Part shown: positions 22,959-32,032 of the stretch, in pieces
How positions within the stretch are numbered: the stretch's first letter is position 1
Layout of the letters: each line of letters opens with the position of its first letter
Assembly: GCF_023715205.1 (NCBI RefSeq)
Contig: NZ_JAMBNR010000024.1
Location: 1 to 43,088, forward strand
DNA length: 43,088 bases
Reading direction: 5' to 3'
Source of the DNA: Mesobacillus maritimus
GTDB lineage: Bacteria; Bacillota; Bacilli; Bacillales; Cytobacillaceae
Program-made: the position numbers and the translations under genes
Notes under the pieces: generated by a model
The model's input: the letters and a program-made list of their open reading frames with translations, nothing else
Database searches by the model: none
What the model was told of the DNA's origin: nothing

Positions 22959-25658
22959 ATGAAATTTGCCACGAGGTTGTACATAGGGTTTGGGATTATT
23001 ATTTTCATGATGACTATTTTAATTATTGTCAATATAAATGTACAAAGCAGACAAACAGAGGAAATTAAAGAACTTGTTAAGGAACGGTATCAAAAGGTGA
23101 AATTATTAAATGAGGTTAGGGAAGATACCTTTTATGTTCATGCCGAGTTGGAAGGAGATTATACATCAGAGACGGACAATAATCTAAAATCGATGAATGA
23201 AATCCTTTTTGAGGTGAATTCCAATATTGATTCTCTGATTGATATGAGTTCCACACCAACTGAAAAAGAGGAATTATTGCAATTAAAGTATAGAATTGAA
23301 AGGTTTGAAGAAAACACCAATAAAATAAATGAGGATATGGCAGAGTTAGCTAGTATCGACGAAGGTCTTCGGTTAGTGCGGCAAGACCGTGATGCAATTC
23401 TCTCTTTTATTACCTTATTAATCGAGAATCAAGAGACTGAAATGGACAAGGTGATTTCAGAAACCGAGCAGAGAATGAAGGCTGCAGTCAATGTAGGAAT
23501 GATCTCAATTGTGACAGGGGTTGTTTTAGGAATTGCGCTGTCCTTTTGGTCGATTTATACGATTACCTATCGGTTAGGAAGACTTAAAGAAGTAATGAAG
23601 AGTGTAGAGAATGGGCTAAAGGAACTTCCACGCATCAATGTTACAAAACCAGATGAAATTGGTGAAATTGCCACGGCTTATAATCAAATGGCGTCGGCGT
23701 TAGAATCCCACGAGAAAACAGAAACCCTTTATAAAGAGAGTATGAAAGAACAGCATATGATTAAGACACATCTAGCTGAACTATCCATTTTATCTCAGGA
23801 TTTACATGATTTAAAGAGTTTAGGTAAAGCCTACTTGCAAGCTATTATTCCTTCGATTCAAGCTGGTTACGGGGTCCTTTATTTAAAGGAGGAAAAAGGA
23901 AGACGGCTCTATTTAAGTAAATTAGCTTCTTATGCTACGTCAACGGTTAAAGAAACAATTGAGATGGGAGAGGACCTAACAGGACAATGTCTTCAAGATG
24001 GTAAGGCGAAAAAACTGTCTCAGCTTCCCGATGACTATATCTCGATTTCCTCAGGGATAGGGGAAGCATCCCCTAAAAATCTTCTGATTTTACCAGTAGA
24101 GTTAGAAGGAGAAGTTTTAGCAGTTTTAGAAGTTGGAAGTTTATATGAGTTTACCCAAACACATGAAAGCTTATTAGAGCAAACAACAGAGCAGTTGGGA
24201 ATTATTATTAATCGAATCCAGAAGCAAATGCAGGTCAAACAATTGTTAGAAGCAACGAAGACACTAAATGAAGAACTTCAGAATCAGTCAGAAGAGCTGC
24301 AGTTACAACAAGAAGAATTAAAAACAATGAATGAGGAGCTTGAAGCACAATATCGTCAATCTGAGGAGAGATCCAATGACCTACAAGAAGCGAAAGCTGC
24401 ATTAGAAGAAAAAACGAGACAAGTGCTATTAAGCTCTCAATATAAATCTGAGTTTCTAGCAAACATGTCCCATGAATTGAGAACACCACTGAATAGCATC
24501 CTAATTTTAGCTCAAATTCTATTGGAAAACAAAGAGGGAAACCTTTCCGAAAAGCAAACAAATTATGCGAATACCATCTACTCTTCTGGGAAGGATTTGC
24601 TAGAATTAATTAATGATATTTTAGATTTATCTAAAATTGAGTCGGGAAAATCTCAACTTGATATTGGTGAAATAGATATACGAGCGATTGTTTCTTTTGT
24701 TAAGAACCAATTTACCCCAGTCGCAGATCAAAAAGGAATTTCTTTTATGGTTGAGATTCAGGAACAAGTACCAACGATTCTTTATTCAGACGAACAGAAA
24801 ATATATCAAGTACTAAAAAATTTACTCTCAAACGCTTTAAAATTCACTCAACAAGGATCTGTTCATTTGGCCGTATCGATATTACAGCAAGATAATAATG
24901 TAGATAAAAACTTGCTCGTATTTACAGTCCGGGATACAGGTATTGGAATTTCTCAAGATAAACAAGATTTAATTTTTGAAGCTTTCCAGCAGGCAGATGG
25001 AACCACAAGCCGTAAATTTGGTGGGACGGGGCTAGGTCTTTCGATCAGTAAGGGGCTCGCAGACCTCATTGGTGGTTTTATCACGGTTGATAGTAAAGAA
25101 GGGGTAGGAAGTACTTTTTCATTCTTTGTGCCACTCAACCAATCAGAAACGGAAAGACCTATTATTCATTTAAATGAAGTTGCCGTATCGCTTGAAGAAG
25201 AGAGAGAAAAGGTAAAACCTGTACGTCCTGATTCTAGTCATCTAATTCAACAGGAAGGACTTAGTCTGATTAAGGGGGACATCTTATCAGGAAAACATAT
25301 CCTGTTAGTGGACGATGACATGAGAAATGTTTTTGCGCTAACTACTGCCCTGGAAGAAGTTGGCCTTCAAGTAAGCTTTGCTGAAAATGGGAAAGAGGCC
25401 TTGGAAATTTTAACCGAAAAGAAAGAACTCGATTTAGTTCTAATGGATATTATGATGCCGGAAATGGACGGATACGAGGCAATGCGACGAATTAGGACTT
25501 TAGAAGCTTTCAAAGAACTACCAATTATTGCACTAACTGCAAAAGCAATGAAGGATGATCGTGAAAAATGTTTAAAGGCAGGTGCTTCAGACTATATTAG
25601 TAAACCTGTCAATCTTGAACAACTTCTCTCTTTATTAAAGGTTTGGCTATATAAATAG
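22959..25658 (+). CDS. Membrane hybrid sensor histidine kinase, RsbK-like
   Basis: An 899-residue hybrid kinase. Domains in order: transmembrane helix (about 8-28); an extracytoplasmic helical sensor region (about 30-177); transmembrane helix (about 178-200); HAMP (to about 255); GAF (about 275-420); a Gln/Glu-rich coiled coil (about 427-487); HisKA with His505 in [15 protein letters not shown]; HATPase with [19 protein letters not shown] and [10 protein letters not shown]; and a receiver with Asp830 in [13 protein letters not shown]. The layout matches RsbK of the B. cereus group, which signals to sigma-B through RsbY and is methylated by RsbM. The ATG at 22959 has GAGGG seven bases upstream; the frame is open from 22941. 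A CheR-type methyltransferase follows directly, as with rsbM. Kinase identity is certain; the RsbK role is inferred. Confidence 0.9.
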   Translation: MKFATRLYIGFGIIIFMMTILIIVNINVQSRQTEEIKELVKERYQKVKLLNEVREDTFYVHAELEGDYTSETDNNLKSMNEILFEVNSNIDSLIDMSSTPTEKEELLQLKYRIERFEENTNKINEDMAELASIDEGLRLVRQDRDAILSFITLLIENQETEMDKVISETEQRMKAAVNVGMISIVTGVVLGIALSFWSIYTITYRLGRLKEVMKSVENGLKELPRINVTKPDEIGEIATAYNQMASALESHEKTETLYKESMKEQHMIKTHLAELSILSQDLHDLKSLGKAYLQAIIPSIQAGYGVLYLKEEKGRRLYLSKLASYATSTVKETIEMGEDLTGQCLQDGKAKKLSQLPDDYISISSGIGEASPKNLLILPVELEGEVLAVLEVGSLYEFTQTHESLLEQTTEQLGIIINRIQKQMQVKQLLEATKTLNEELQNQSEELQLQQEELKTMNEELEAQYRQSEERSNDLQEAKAALEEKTRQVLLSSQYKSEFLANMSHELRTPLNSILILAQILLENKEGNLSEKQTNYANTIYSSGKDLLELINDILDLSKIESGKSQLDIGEIDIRAIVSFVKNQFTPVADQKGISFMVEIQEQVPTILYSDEQKIYQVLKNLLSNALKFTQQGSVHLAVSILQQDNNVDKNLLVFTVRDTGIGISQDKQDLIFEAFQQADGTTSRKFGGTGLGLSISKGLADLIGGFITVDSKEGVGSTFSFFVPLNQSETERPIIHLNEVAVSLEEEREKVKPVRPDSSHLIQQEGLSLIKGDILSGKHILLVDDDMRNVFALTTALEEVGLQVSFAENGKEALEILTEKKELDLVLMDIMMPEMDGYEAMRRIRTLEAFKELPIIALTAKAMKDDREKCLKAGASDYISKPVNLEQLLSLLKVWLYK

Positions 25659-25707
25659 GTTGGAGGTTTTCGTCATTGTTAACTTAATAAATGAAAAGGA
25701 CCATATA

Positions 25708-26559
25708 ATGTCCGACCAAAATGATGACCTAGAAAGACTTGAAATACAGCTTTTGCTAGAAGGGATTTATCAGCATTATGGATTTGATTTTCGTAAATAT
25801 TCTTTCTCCTCGATTCAACGTAGAATATGGCATCGGATTAAAACAGAGAAACTGAAAACCATTACTGCCCTTTTAGATAAGGTTTTACACGACCCTATTA
25901 TGATGGAAAAATTATATCTAGATTTTTCTATTAATGTAACAGAAATGTTTAGAGATCCATCCTTTTTCAAAGCGATTCGAAATGAGGTTTTCCCCTTGTT
26001 ACGTGACCTTCCCAATATTAGAATCTGGCACGCTGGTTGCTCTACGGGAGAAGAAGCCTATTCGATGGCTATTCTTCTTAAAGAAGAAGGTCTTTACGAT
26101 AAAACAAGAATCTATGCAACAGATATGAATCATCATGTAATTAGGCAGGCTAAGCAAGGCTATTTTGCTTTGAAAAAGATGCAGGGATATACATGTAATT
26201 ATGTTCATGCAGGTGGAAAAAATGATTTCTCAGAATATTATACAGTCAACAACAATTATGCTGTTTTCCGTGAAGAGTTATCTCGGAATATCATATTCGC
26301 TCAGCATAATCTTGTAACGGACGGGTCGTTTAATGAGTTTCATCTAATAATTTGTAGGAATGTTCTAATTTACTTTAATCATGAGCTTCAATCTAGGGTC
26401 CATGAGTTATTTCTTAATAGCTTAAGTTCAGAAGGATTTTTGGCTTTAGGAAATCGTGAAGGCTTATCCTTTCCGAAACATGAACAATATTATGATCACT
26501 TTAATTGTGAAGAAAAAATTTATCGAAGGACGGAAGGAGGGCAGAATGGAAATGGATAA
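25708..26559 (+). CDS. CheR-type methyltransferase, RsbM-like
   Basis: A 283-residue SAM-dependent methyltransferase of the CheR class, which methylates glutamates on signalling proteins. The N-terminal all-helical subdomain (about residues 1-85, GFDFRKYSFSSIQRRIWHRI) is followed by the SAM site HAGCSTGEEAYSMAILL from residue 108, IYATDMNHHVIRQA and LIICRNVLIYFNHELQ. It has no TPR region and no CheB partner nearby. In the B. cereus group a similar stand-alone CheR protein, RsbM, methylates the kinase RsbK, and the gene order here is the same. I start at the ATG at 25708 (AAGGA seven bases upstream). The frame extends back to a TTG at 25660, where GGAGG lies without a suitable start codon. It overlaps the next gene by 14 bases. 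Confidence 0.87.
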   Translation: MSDQNDDLERLEIQLLLEGIYQHYGFDFRKYSFSSIQRRIWHRIKTEKLKTITALLDKVLHDPIMMEKLYLDFSINVTEMFRDPSFFKAIRNEVFPLLRDLPNIRIWHAGCSTGEEAYSMAILLKEEGLYDKTRIYATDMNHHVIRQAKQGYFALKKMQGYTCNYVHAGGKNDFSEYYTVNNNYAVFREELSRNIIFAQHNLVTDGSFNEFHLIICRNVLIYFNHELQSRVHELFLNSLSSEGFLALGNREGLSFPKHEQYYDHFNCEEKIYRRTEGGQNGNG

Positions 26560-28150
26560 TCAAATTGTTAAGATATTACTGGTTGATGACAGGGAGGAAA
26601 ATTTATTAGCTTTAGAGGCTGTTCTTACTTCTCCTAAATATCAGCTTATCAAAGCCCTTTCAGGTGAAGAAGCATTAAGGTGGGTGCTCCGCGAAGAGTT
26701 TGCCGTTATTATTATGGATGTACAAATGCCTGGAATGAGTGGCTTCGAAACAGCAAAATTGATTCGGCAAAGAGAAAAAACAAGAGATGTTCCAATCATT
26801 TTTGTAACCGCATTAAATCAAACGGATGAAAATGTCATGCAGGGGTATTCAGTTGGTGCTATAGATTTTATTATTAAACCGTTCAACCCCAATATTCTCA
26901 ATTGGAAAGTAAATGGATTTGTCTCTTTGTATTTAAATCAGAAAAAGATCGAAGAACAAGCAAAGGTGATTGCGAAGCGAACAGAAGAATTAGAGCAAGC
27001 AAACCAGGCGTTAAGGGATAATGAAGAAATGCTTGAAGCGCTCGTAAAGGAAAGAACAAATGAATTACTAGTTGCGAATAAGAAACTTCTGGAGAGTGAA
27101 AAAAAGTATCGTAAGCTTGTTGAGGAATCGCCTGAGGCAATCATTCTGACCGAAAAACATAAAGAGAAGCCCTTTTTTGTGAATCAAACGGGTGTCAAAC
27201 TTCTCAAGGCGCAAACGAAAGAGCAAATTGAGAGACAATCTTTATTTGATTTTATTCATCCAGAAGATCATAAAAAGGTAAGAAAAATATTCACACTGAA
27301 TCGTAGCGGACGAAATATGTATGAATGTCGATTAATTTGTCTTACTGGGGAAGTAATTCATGTAGAAGTGAAAAGCATACCCTTTGATTATCAAGGTGTT
27401 TCTTGTTTACATATTTTGGTTCGTGATATGACTGAGTTAAAGCAAAGCCGAGAATTTATGCATCAGACCGAAAAGTTAACAGTTGTAGGAGAATTGGCTG
27501 CTGGAATTGCTCATGAAATTCGAAATCCACTAACAAGTTTGAAAGGGTTTACGCAACTGCTTGGGGATAAAATCGATTCTAATCACGATTATATGGAAAT
27601 TATGATTACAGAAATTGAAAGAATTAATACCATTGTGAGTGAGCTGCTATTATTAGCAAAACCAAGAAAACTTGACTTTAAGAGAATTGATATTGGGGTT
27701 ATCTTAAAAAATATTATTACGCTAATGGAAGCGCAAGCTAATTTATATGGAGTTACCATTCAATGTTCTAAAAATCAGGGTCTTCCAAGTCTTATCATTC
27801 ATGGTGAGGAGAATAAGTTAAAACAAGTATTTATTAACCTCCTAAAAAATGCAATTGAAGCAATGCAAGATGGGGGAGAAATTATTATTTCTATTGAACA
27901 AATCGGTAGCGAAGTGGAAATTAAAGTCATTGATGGCGGGTGTGGGATTCCCACAGAATTATTATCTAAAATTGGTCAACCTTTCTTTACAACAAAAGAT
28001 AAAGGTACTGGTTTAGGGCTAATGGTATGTCATAGTATTGTAGAAAGTCATCAAGGAACTATGCAGATAGATAGTATCAAAGGGAAAGGTACGACAGTTT
28101 CCATCAGGCTGCCTTTGTATCAAGAAAACATGGAGTATAAGGCTCTTTAA
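26546..28150 (+). CDS. Receiver-PAS-histidine kinase
   Basis: A 534-residue cytosolic signalling protein with an unusual order. A receiver comes first (Asp58 in VIIMDVQMPGMSG, KP at IDFIIKPF). A coiled coil (about 135-185) and a PAS domain (about 190-310, EKKYRKLVEESPEAIIL, SIPFDYQGVSCLHILVRDM) follow. HisKA has His323 in LAAGIAHEIRNPLTSLKGF, and the HATPase has LLKNAIEAMQDGG, DGGCGIP and TKDKGTGLGLMV. The kinase part resembles soluble sporulation-type kinases such as KinA/KinE. GGAGG precedes the ATG at 26546; ATG at 26552 is an alternative. It overlaps the CheR gene, so the two are coupled. The receiver suggests that it takes phosphate from, or is gated by, the upstream hybrid kinase; this is inference. 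Confidence 0.88.
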   Translation: MEMDNQIVKILLVDDREENLLALEAVLTSPKYQLIKALSGEEALRWVLREEFAVIIMDVQMPGMSGFETAKLIRQREKTRDVPIIFVTALNQTDENVMQGYSVGAIDFIIKPFNPNILNWKVNGFVSLYLNQKKIEEQAKVIAKRTEELEQANQALRDNEEMLEALVKERTNELLVANKKLLESEKKYRKLVEESPEAIILTEKHKEKPFFVNQTGVKLLKAQTKEQIERQSLFDFIHPEDHKKVRKIFTLNRSGRNMYECRLICLTGEVIHVEVKSIPFDYQGVSCLHILVRDMTELKQSREFMHQTEKLTVVGELAAGIAHEIRNPLTSLKGFTQLLGDKIDSNHDYMEIMITEIERINTIVSELLLLAKPRKLDFKRIDIGVILKNIITLMEAQANLYGVTIQCSKNQGLPSLIIHGEENKLKQVFINLLKNAIEAMQDGGEIIISIEQIGSEVEIKVIDGGCGIPTELLSKIGQPFFTTKDKGTGLGLMVCHSIVESHQGTMQIDSIKGKGTTVSIRLPLYQENMEYKAL

Positions 28151-28186
28151 GAAAGTCAAATATAGTAGGTAATGAGGGGAATTCAA

Positions 28187-29167
28187 ATGTTTGCACAAAG
28201 ATTAACACCAGGTGACGAAATTCGAGTAATTGCACCCTCGACAAGTATGGCTGTTGTGAAAGGGAAACAAATAGAATTGGCCTTGAAGAGGCTAAATGAT
28301 TTAGGGTTTGTTGTGACATTTGGCAAATCAACAGAGGTCCATGATGAATTTTTTAGTTCATCTGTAGAAGAACGTTTGATCGATTTGCACGAAGCTTTTG
28401 GAGATCCACAAGTCAAAGGGATTTTTTCTGCTTTTGGGGGATATAATGCGAATCATCTTTTGCGTTCCATTGATTACCGTTTAATCTCTCAAAACCCTAA
28501 AATTTTCTGTGGACACGGAGATATAACGGCTCTTCAGTTGGCGATGTACCAAAAAACAGGTCTTGTTTCTTATTATGGTCCACACTTTTCAACCTTTGGA
28601 ATGAAAGGCGGTCTAGACTATACGTTACGGTATTTTCTTGAAGCTGTAACTAATGATGCCCCTTTTGAAATTGAGCCTTCTGAAACTTGGTCTGATGACC
28701 CATGGTATTTAGAAATCGATCAACGTACATACATGAAAAATGACGGGAACTTGGTTCTTCAAGAAGGAGAGGCTTCTGGGATTTTAATTGGTGGAAATTT
28801 AGCGACTATGAGTCTTCTTCATGGAACTGAATTGATGCCTTCGTTGAAGAATGCAGTTCTATTCATAGAGGATGATGAAGAGACACATGCTAGAATCTTT
28901 GATCGGCAACTACAATCTTTATTATATCAACCAGGAGCACATGAAATTAGAGCAATTTTAATCGGACGTTTTCAACAAAACTCCCAAATGACCAATGATG
29001 CATTAAAGAAAATCATTGCTTCAAAACAAGGGTTACAAGGAATTCCAATTATTGCGAATGTTAATATTGGTCATGTCCATCCTTTCGCGACAATTCCAAT
29101 TGGTAGTGTCGTTAATGTTTCTGCAGTGGATGGGGAAGTAGAAATAACAATTGAACAGACAGAATAA
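28187..29167 (+). CDS. S66-family LD-carboxypeptidase-like protein lacking the nucleophile Ser
   Basis: A 326-residue protein with the S66 fold (LD-carboxypeptidase A, MccF). LTPGDEIRVIAPSTS starts the N-terminal domain, and FSAFGGYNANHLL follows. The LIGGNLATMSLLHGTEL motif, LFIEDDEE with the expected Glu, and NIGHVHPFATIPIG with the expected His are all present. The nucleophile motif, normally GYSDITAL or similar, reads GHGDITAL, with Gly111 where Ser is expected. If the alignment holds, peptidase activity is lost or altered. GAGGGGA precedes the ATG at 28187; the frame is open from 28172. It follows the kinase block without a terminator and ends at its own. No signal peptide: a cytosolic muropeptide or immunity-type role would be usual for the family. 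Confidence 0.85.
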   Translation: MFAQRLTPGDEIRVIAPSTSMAVVKGKQIELALKRLNDLGFVVTFGKSTEVHDEFFSSSVEERLIDLHEAFGDPQVKGIFSAFGGYNANHLLRSIDYRLISQNPKIFCGHGDITALQLAMYQKTGLVSYYGPHFSTFGMKGGLDYTLRYFLEAVTNDAPFEIEPSETWSDDPWYLEIDQRTYMKNDGNLVLQEGEASGILIGGNLATMSLLHGTELMPSLKNAVLFIEDDEETHARIFDRQLQSLLYQPGAHEIRAILIGRFQQNSQMTNDALKKIIASKQGLQGIPIIANVNIGHVHPFATIPIGSVVNVSAVDGEVEITIEQTE

Positions 29168-29199
29168 AAACAAAATAACGTTTTCCCATAAATATTAAC

Positions 29200-29233
29200 A
29201 GCCCCAGTTCTGTATTATGAACTAGGGGCTTTT
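29200..29233 (+). terminator. Intrinsic terminator after the S66 gene
   Basis: AGCCCCAGTTC (29200-29210) pairs with GAACTAGGGGCT (29219-29230), one bulged A, followed by TTT. Confidence 0.75.
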
Positions 29234-29299
29234 GTGTTGTAAAATGTAGCATCATTTATGAGGCACTTTTCTAAAAAGCGTTGTTTTAAGAATGAGGCT

Positions 29300-29475
29300 G
29301 TTTTCGTAAAACGCTGTTAAAATCCTAAAGTCAATTTTAACGAGTAATAAGCTTTTCTCTGCGTTACTACTTAGTTTGTAAGCTCTTTTCTCCTCTAGCA
29401 AACAAATTGGAATGGAATAATAACTAAATCATTCTATGATGGCTTAAAAAAACAACAATTTTTGAGAAAAGAGCC
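29300..29475. repeat. AT-rich dispersed repeat copy
   Basis: Bases 29408-29475 align with 689-756 (about 53 of 68 identical by eye). The part with TGTTAAAATCCTAAAG and TTAGTTTGTAAGCTCTTTTC is echoed near 39690-39735 (GATAAAATCCTAA, TTAGTAGGCTCTTTTC). No coding capacity. The following 29476-29720 stretch holds nothing I can name. Confidence 0.5.
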
Positions 29476-29723
29476 AAAAATAAAAACTCTTAGTAAACAT
29501 AGAAGCCATTTAGTCAGTTATTTTTTAAGAATGAATCTTCTATGAAAGAATAATCGAATTCGTTCATACAATTTTAAAGAAAGCTGTTTTAGTGAGATCC
29601 GATCATAACGTAAAGGTCATTTTAAAGGGAAATAGGCTGTTTGTTCGTGAAGAAATTTTTAAATGCCTCTTTTTAAATCCTATTTACTGTGTGCACATAA
29701 TTAATTGGCTGTGTTAAGTTACG

Positions 29724-29846
29724 TTTTCCGCTCAATGTACTTCGCTATCCGCGGCAGATCTCACTCCTCCTAGTCGCTTTGTTACTTGGGCTCTCTTTTC
29801 ATCCACTCCCGCAGAAGTATACGTACCATCAGCTGCAATCAATCTG
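29724..29846. repeat. Decayed GC-rich Bacillaceae intergenic repeat
   Basis: TTTTCCGCTCAATGTACTTC, GCTATCCGCGG, CTCCTCCTAGTCGCTT and ACTCCCGCAGAAGT match in order the common Bacillaceae intergenic repeat (TTTCCGCT...CTTCGCTTTCCGCGG...CCTCCTCGTCGCTT...GCTCCCGCAGGAGT), with many substitutions. It occupies most of the gap before the kam locus. Confidence 0.6.
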
Positions 29847-29854
29847 CTCAAAAT

Positions 29855-29883
29855 CAACAGGAAAATTACACAGCCATATAAAA
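29855..29883 (+). promoter_or_regulatory. Weak sigma-K-like site before the kam operon
   Basis: ACA at 29857-29859 and CATATAAAA at 29875-29883 (one mismatch to CATANNNTA), 15 bases apart. No convincing sigma-A site or -24/-12 site precedes this operon. TTGACT at 29888 lacks a -10. Confidence 0.22.
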
Positions 29884-29961
29884 AATCTTGACTAGTTGAG
29901 ATAGAGGTTCAAAGAATGAGCTTTAAGAATTGAAAATGGGTAAATAAAGGGCGGATTGAGA

Positions 29962-31320
29962 ATGGATCGAACTTATCTAATTAAGCCTAATCTTGAGGAA
30001 CAGTACCCAATGATTTCCTATGGAAAGGGGGTATATTTATACGACGTGGCTGGAAAACAATACTTGGATGCTTCGTCAGGTGCTGTTACAGCGAATATTG
30101 GCCACGGCGTTCAGGAAATCATTAAAGCAATGAATGACCAGGCCTCAAAAGTATCTTTTGTTTACCGGTCACAATTTACCAGTGAAGTTGCTGAGGAACT
30201 GGCTAAGAAAATTGCCCACTCTTTCCCTGGAGATCTAAATTGGAGTTTCTTCGTCAACAGTGGGTCTGAAGCAACAGAGACTGCAATGAAGATTGCCATT
30301 CAATATTGGCAAGAGAAGGGATTACCAACAAAAATAAAAATTCTTTCACGCTGGGTAAGCTATCACGGAATAACTCAAGGAGCATTATCGATGTCCGGGC
30401 ATCCTATTCGAAGATCCAGATTTGTCCCAATCTTAGACGAACTCCCCGTAATATCCCCGCCTTATTGTTATCGTTGCCCTTATAATAAAAAACCAGATAG
30501 CTGTCAATTAGAATGTGCACAGGAACTTGATATTGCGATTAAGCGGATTGGTTCCCATTCGATTGCAGCATTTATTGCTGAACCGATTATTGGTGCCGCT
30601 GGAGGTGCAATTACACCACCTAAGGGGTATTACAAGCTGATTAAAGAAATCTGTGAAACACATCAAATTCTTTTTATTGCTGATGAAGTTATGACAGGAT
30701 TTGGGCGTGCAGGAACCATGCTCGCCTGTGAGTTCTGGGATGTCGTTCCTGATATCGTTTCTCTTGGCAAAGGGATGGGAGCTGGTTATGCTCCGATTGC
30801 GGCGACTTTGGTAACGGAGGAGGTATTAGAACCCATCCGAAAAGGATCAAAGAGTATCATGGGAGGACATACATTAAGTGCAAATCCTCAATCGTCAGCC
30901 ATTGCTTTAGCAGTATTGAATTATTTGAAACAAAATCAAGTGATTAAAAATGTTGAGTCAAAAGGAACCTATTTACTGAGTTTGCTTGTAAAATTACAAA
31001 AACAGTTTCCTTTTATCGGTGATATTAGAGGTAGAGGATTACTTATTGGTATCGAGTTCGTTCAAAATAGTGCAACCAAAAAATCGTTTAAACGTGAGTT
31101 AATGGTGACGGAAAAAACAGTAAAGATTGCACAATCCCTGGGACTTTTACTTTATCCTGCTTCGGCGGGATTGGATGGTAAGAGCGGAGATGCAATAATC
31201 ATTGCCCCTCCGTTAACGATAACAAAGCGAGAAATTGAAAAGCTCGTTAACCTCTTAACTTCTGCTTTAAAATTATTGGGGAAATATATAGAGGAACAAG
31301 GAGTTTACTTAAATGATTGA
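29962..31320 (+). CDS. yodT: Class III PLP aminotransferase, YodT-like
   Basis: First gene of the kam locus. The 452-residue protein is a class III (omega) aminotransferase. It has the N-terminal GKGVYLYDVAGKQYLDASSG, NSGSEATETAMKIA for the PLP phosphate, WVSYHGITQGALSMSG, FIADEVMTGFGRAGTM and the PLP lysine Lys270 in SLGKGMGAGYAP. RYPYN-type Cys residues in SPPYCYRCPYNKKPDSC are typical of this subgroup. It probably transaminates a beta-lysine-derived intermediate. I start at the ATG at 29962 (AAAGGGCGG about ten bases upstream); a TTG at 29956 is an alternative. The stop overlaps the next start by eight bases. Substrate inferred from locus, not from residues. Confidence 0.9.
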   Translation: MDRTYLIKPNLEEQYPMISYGKGVYLYDVAGKQYLDASSGAVTANIGHGVQEIIKAMNDQASKVSFVYRSQFTSEVAEELAKKIAHSFPGDLNWSFFVNSGSEATETAMKIAIQYWQEKGLPTKIKILSRWVSYHGITQGALSMSGHPIRRSRFVPILDELPVISPPYCYRCPYNKKPDSCQLECAQELDIAIKRIGSHSIAAFIAEPIIGAAGGAITPPKGYYKLIKEICETHQILFIADEVMTGFGRAGTMLACEFWDVVPDIVSLGKGMGAGYAPIAATLVTEEVLEPIRKGSKSIMGGHTLSANPQSSAIALAVLNYLKQNQVIKNVESKGTYLLSLLVKLQKQFPFIGDIRGRGLLIGIEFVQNSATKKSFKRELMVTEKTVKIAQSLGLLLYPASAGLDGKSGDAIIIAPPLTITKREIEKLVNLLTSALKLLGKYIEEQGVYLND

Positions 31321-32020
31321 AATCGAGAATCCGTTTGGTAAAATCGCTACTCTGGAACAAGCGCTTGCTTTTTTTAAGGAAGAGATGACCGTCATGTTTG
31401 GGGGATTCGGGGGTGTAGGGTCCCCTCCTAATTTAATTGAGGGCATTCTTGCTAAAGAGATAAAAAACTTAACGTTAATTGGGAATGATACAGGATTTCC
31501 GAATATTGGGATTGGAAAACTTGTTAGTCAAGGGCGAGCCAAAAAAGTGATTGCTTCGCACATTGGCTCTAACCCAATTGCAGGAAAATTAATGAATCAA
31601 GGCGTATTAGAAGTGGAATTTTCTCCACAAGGAACGTTAGTGGAGAGAATACGAGCAGGCGGTATGGGGTTGGGGGCAATTTTAACGGATGTGGGGCTGG
31701 ATAACACAAGTGTTACAAAAGGGAAACAGCAAATGGAGTTGAACGGAAGGTCGTATTTGGTAGAAACAGCTTTAACTGCGGAGGTTTCGATTGTATACGC
31801 TGAGAAAGCTGATCCTTATGGAAACTTGGTTTATGACAAGAGTGCTAGAAACACCAATCCTCTTGTGGCAATGGCTGGGGATTTTACAATTGCAGAAGTT
31901 AAGGAAATTGTTCCTTTAGGAGGATTAGATCCGGAAGAAATTGTAACACCTGGGATTTTTGTTGATATGGTGATTCTATCTAATGGTGTGAATTGGAAAT
32001 GGGTTTGGGAGGAAAATTAA
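31313..32020 (+). CDS. yodS: CoA-transferase subunit A, YodS-like
   Basis: Alpha subunit of a family I (SCOT-type) CoA-transferase, which with the next gene moves CoA between carboxylic acids. The 235-residue protein shows MFGGFGGVGSPPNLIEGI (glycine-rich CoA loop, near residue 25), KKVIASHIGSNP, the FSPQGTLVERIRAGG motif and VYAEKADPYGNLVYDKSARNTNP. It overlaps the aminotransferase gene and is followed 12 bases later by the beta subunit. In this locus it probably activates the keto acid product of the aminotransferase as a CoA ester. Confidence 0.93.
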   Translation: MIEIENPFGKIATLEQALAFFKEEMTVMFGGFGGVGSPPNLIEGILAKEIKNLTLIGNDTGFPNIGIGKLVSQGRAKKVIASHIGSNPIAGKLMNQGVLEVEFSPQGTLVERIRAGGMGLGAILTDVGLDNTSVTKGKQQMELNGRSYLVETALTAEVSIVYAEKADPYGNLVYDKSARNTNPLVAMAGDFTIAEVKEIVPLGGLDPEEIVTPGIFVDMVILSNGVNWKWVWEEN

Positions 32021-32032
32021 GGATAAAGAGGG

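Noticed and set aside
25660-25707. N-terminal extension of the CheR protein from a TTG at 25660
   Set aside because: GGAGG overlaps the extension itself and no ATG, GTG or TTG lies in frame at a suitable distance; the ATG at 25708 has its own AAGGA.
29855-29961. Sigma-54 promoter before yodT
   Set aside because: I looked for GG-N10-GC with flanking TGGC and TTGC; TTGGCTGTG near 29704 lacks the GC element at the right distance.
29497-29961. Lysine (L-box) riboswitch before the kam operon
   Set aside because: No multi-helix aptamer-like region with a terminator; the stretch is made of repeat remnants.
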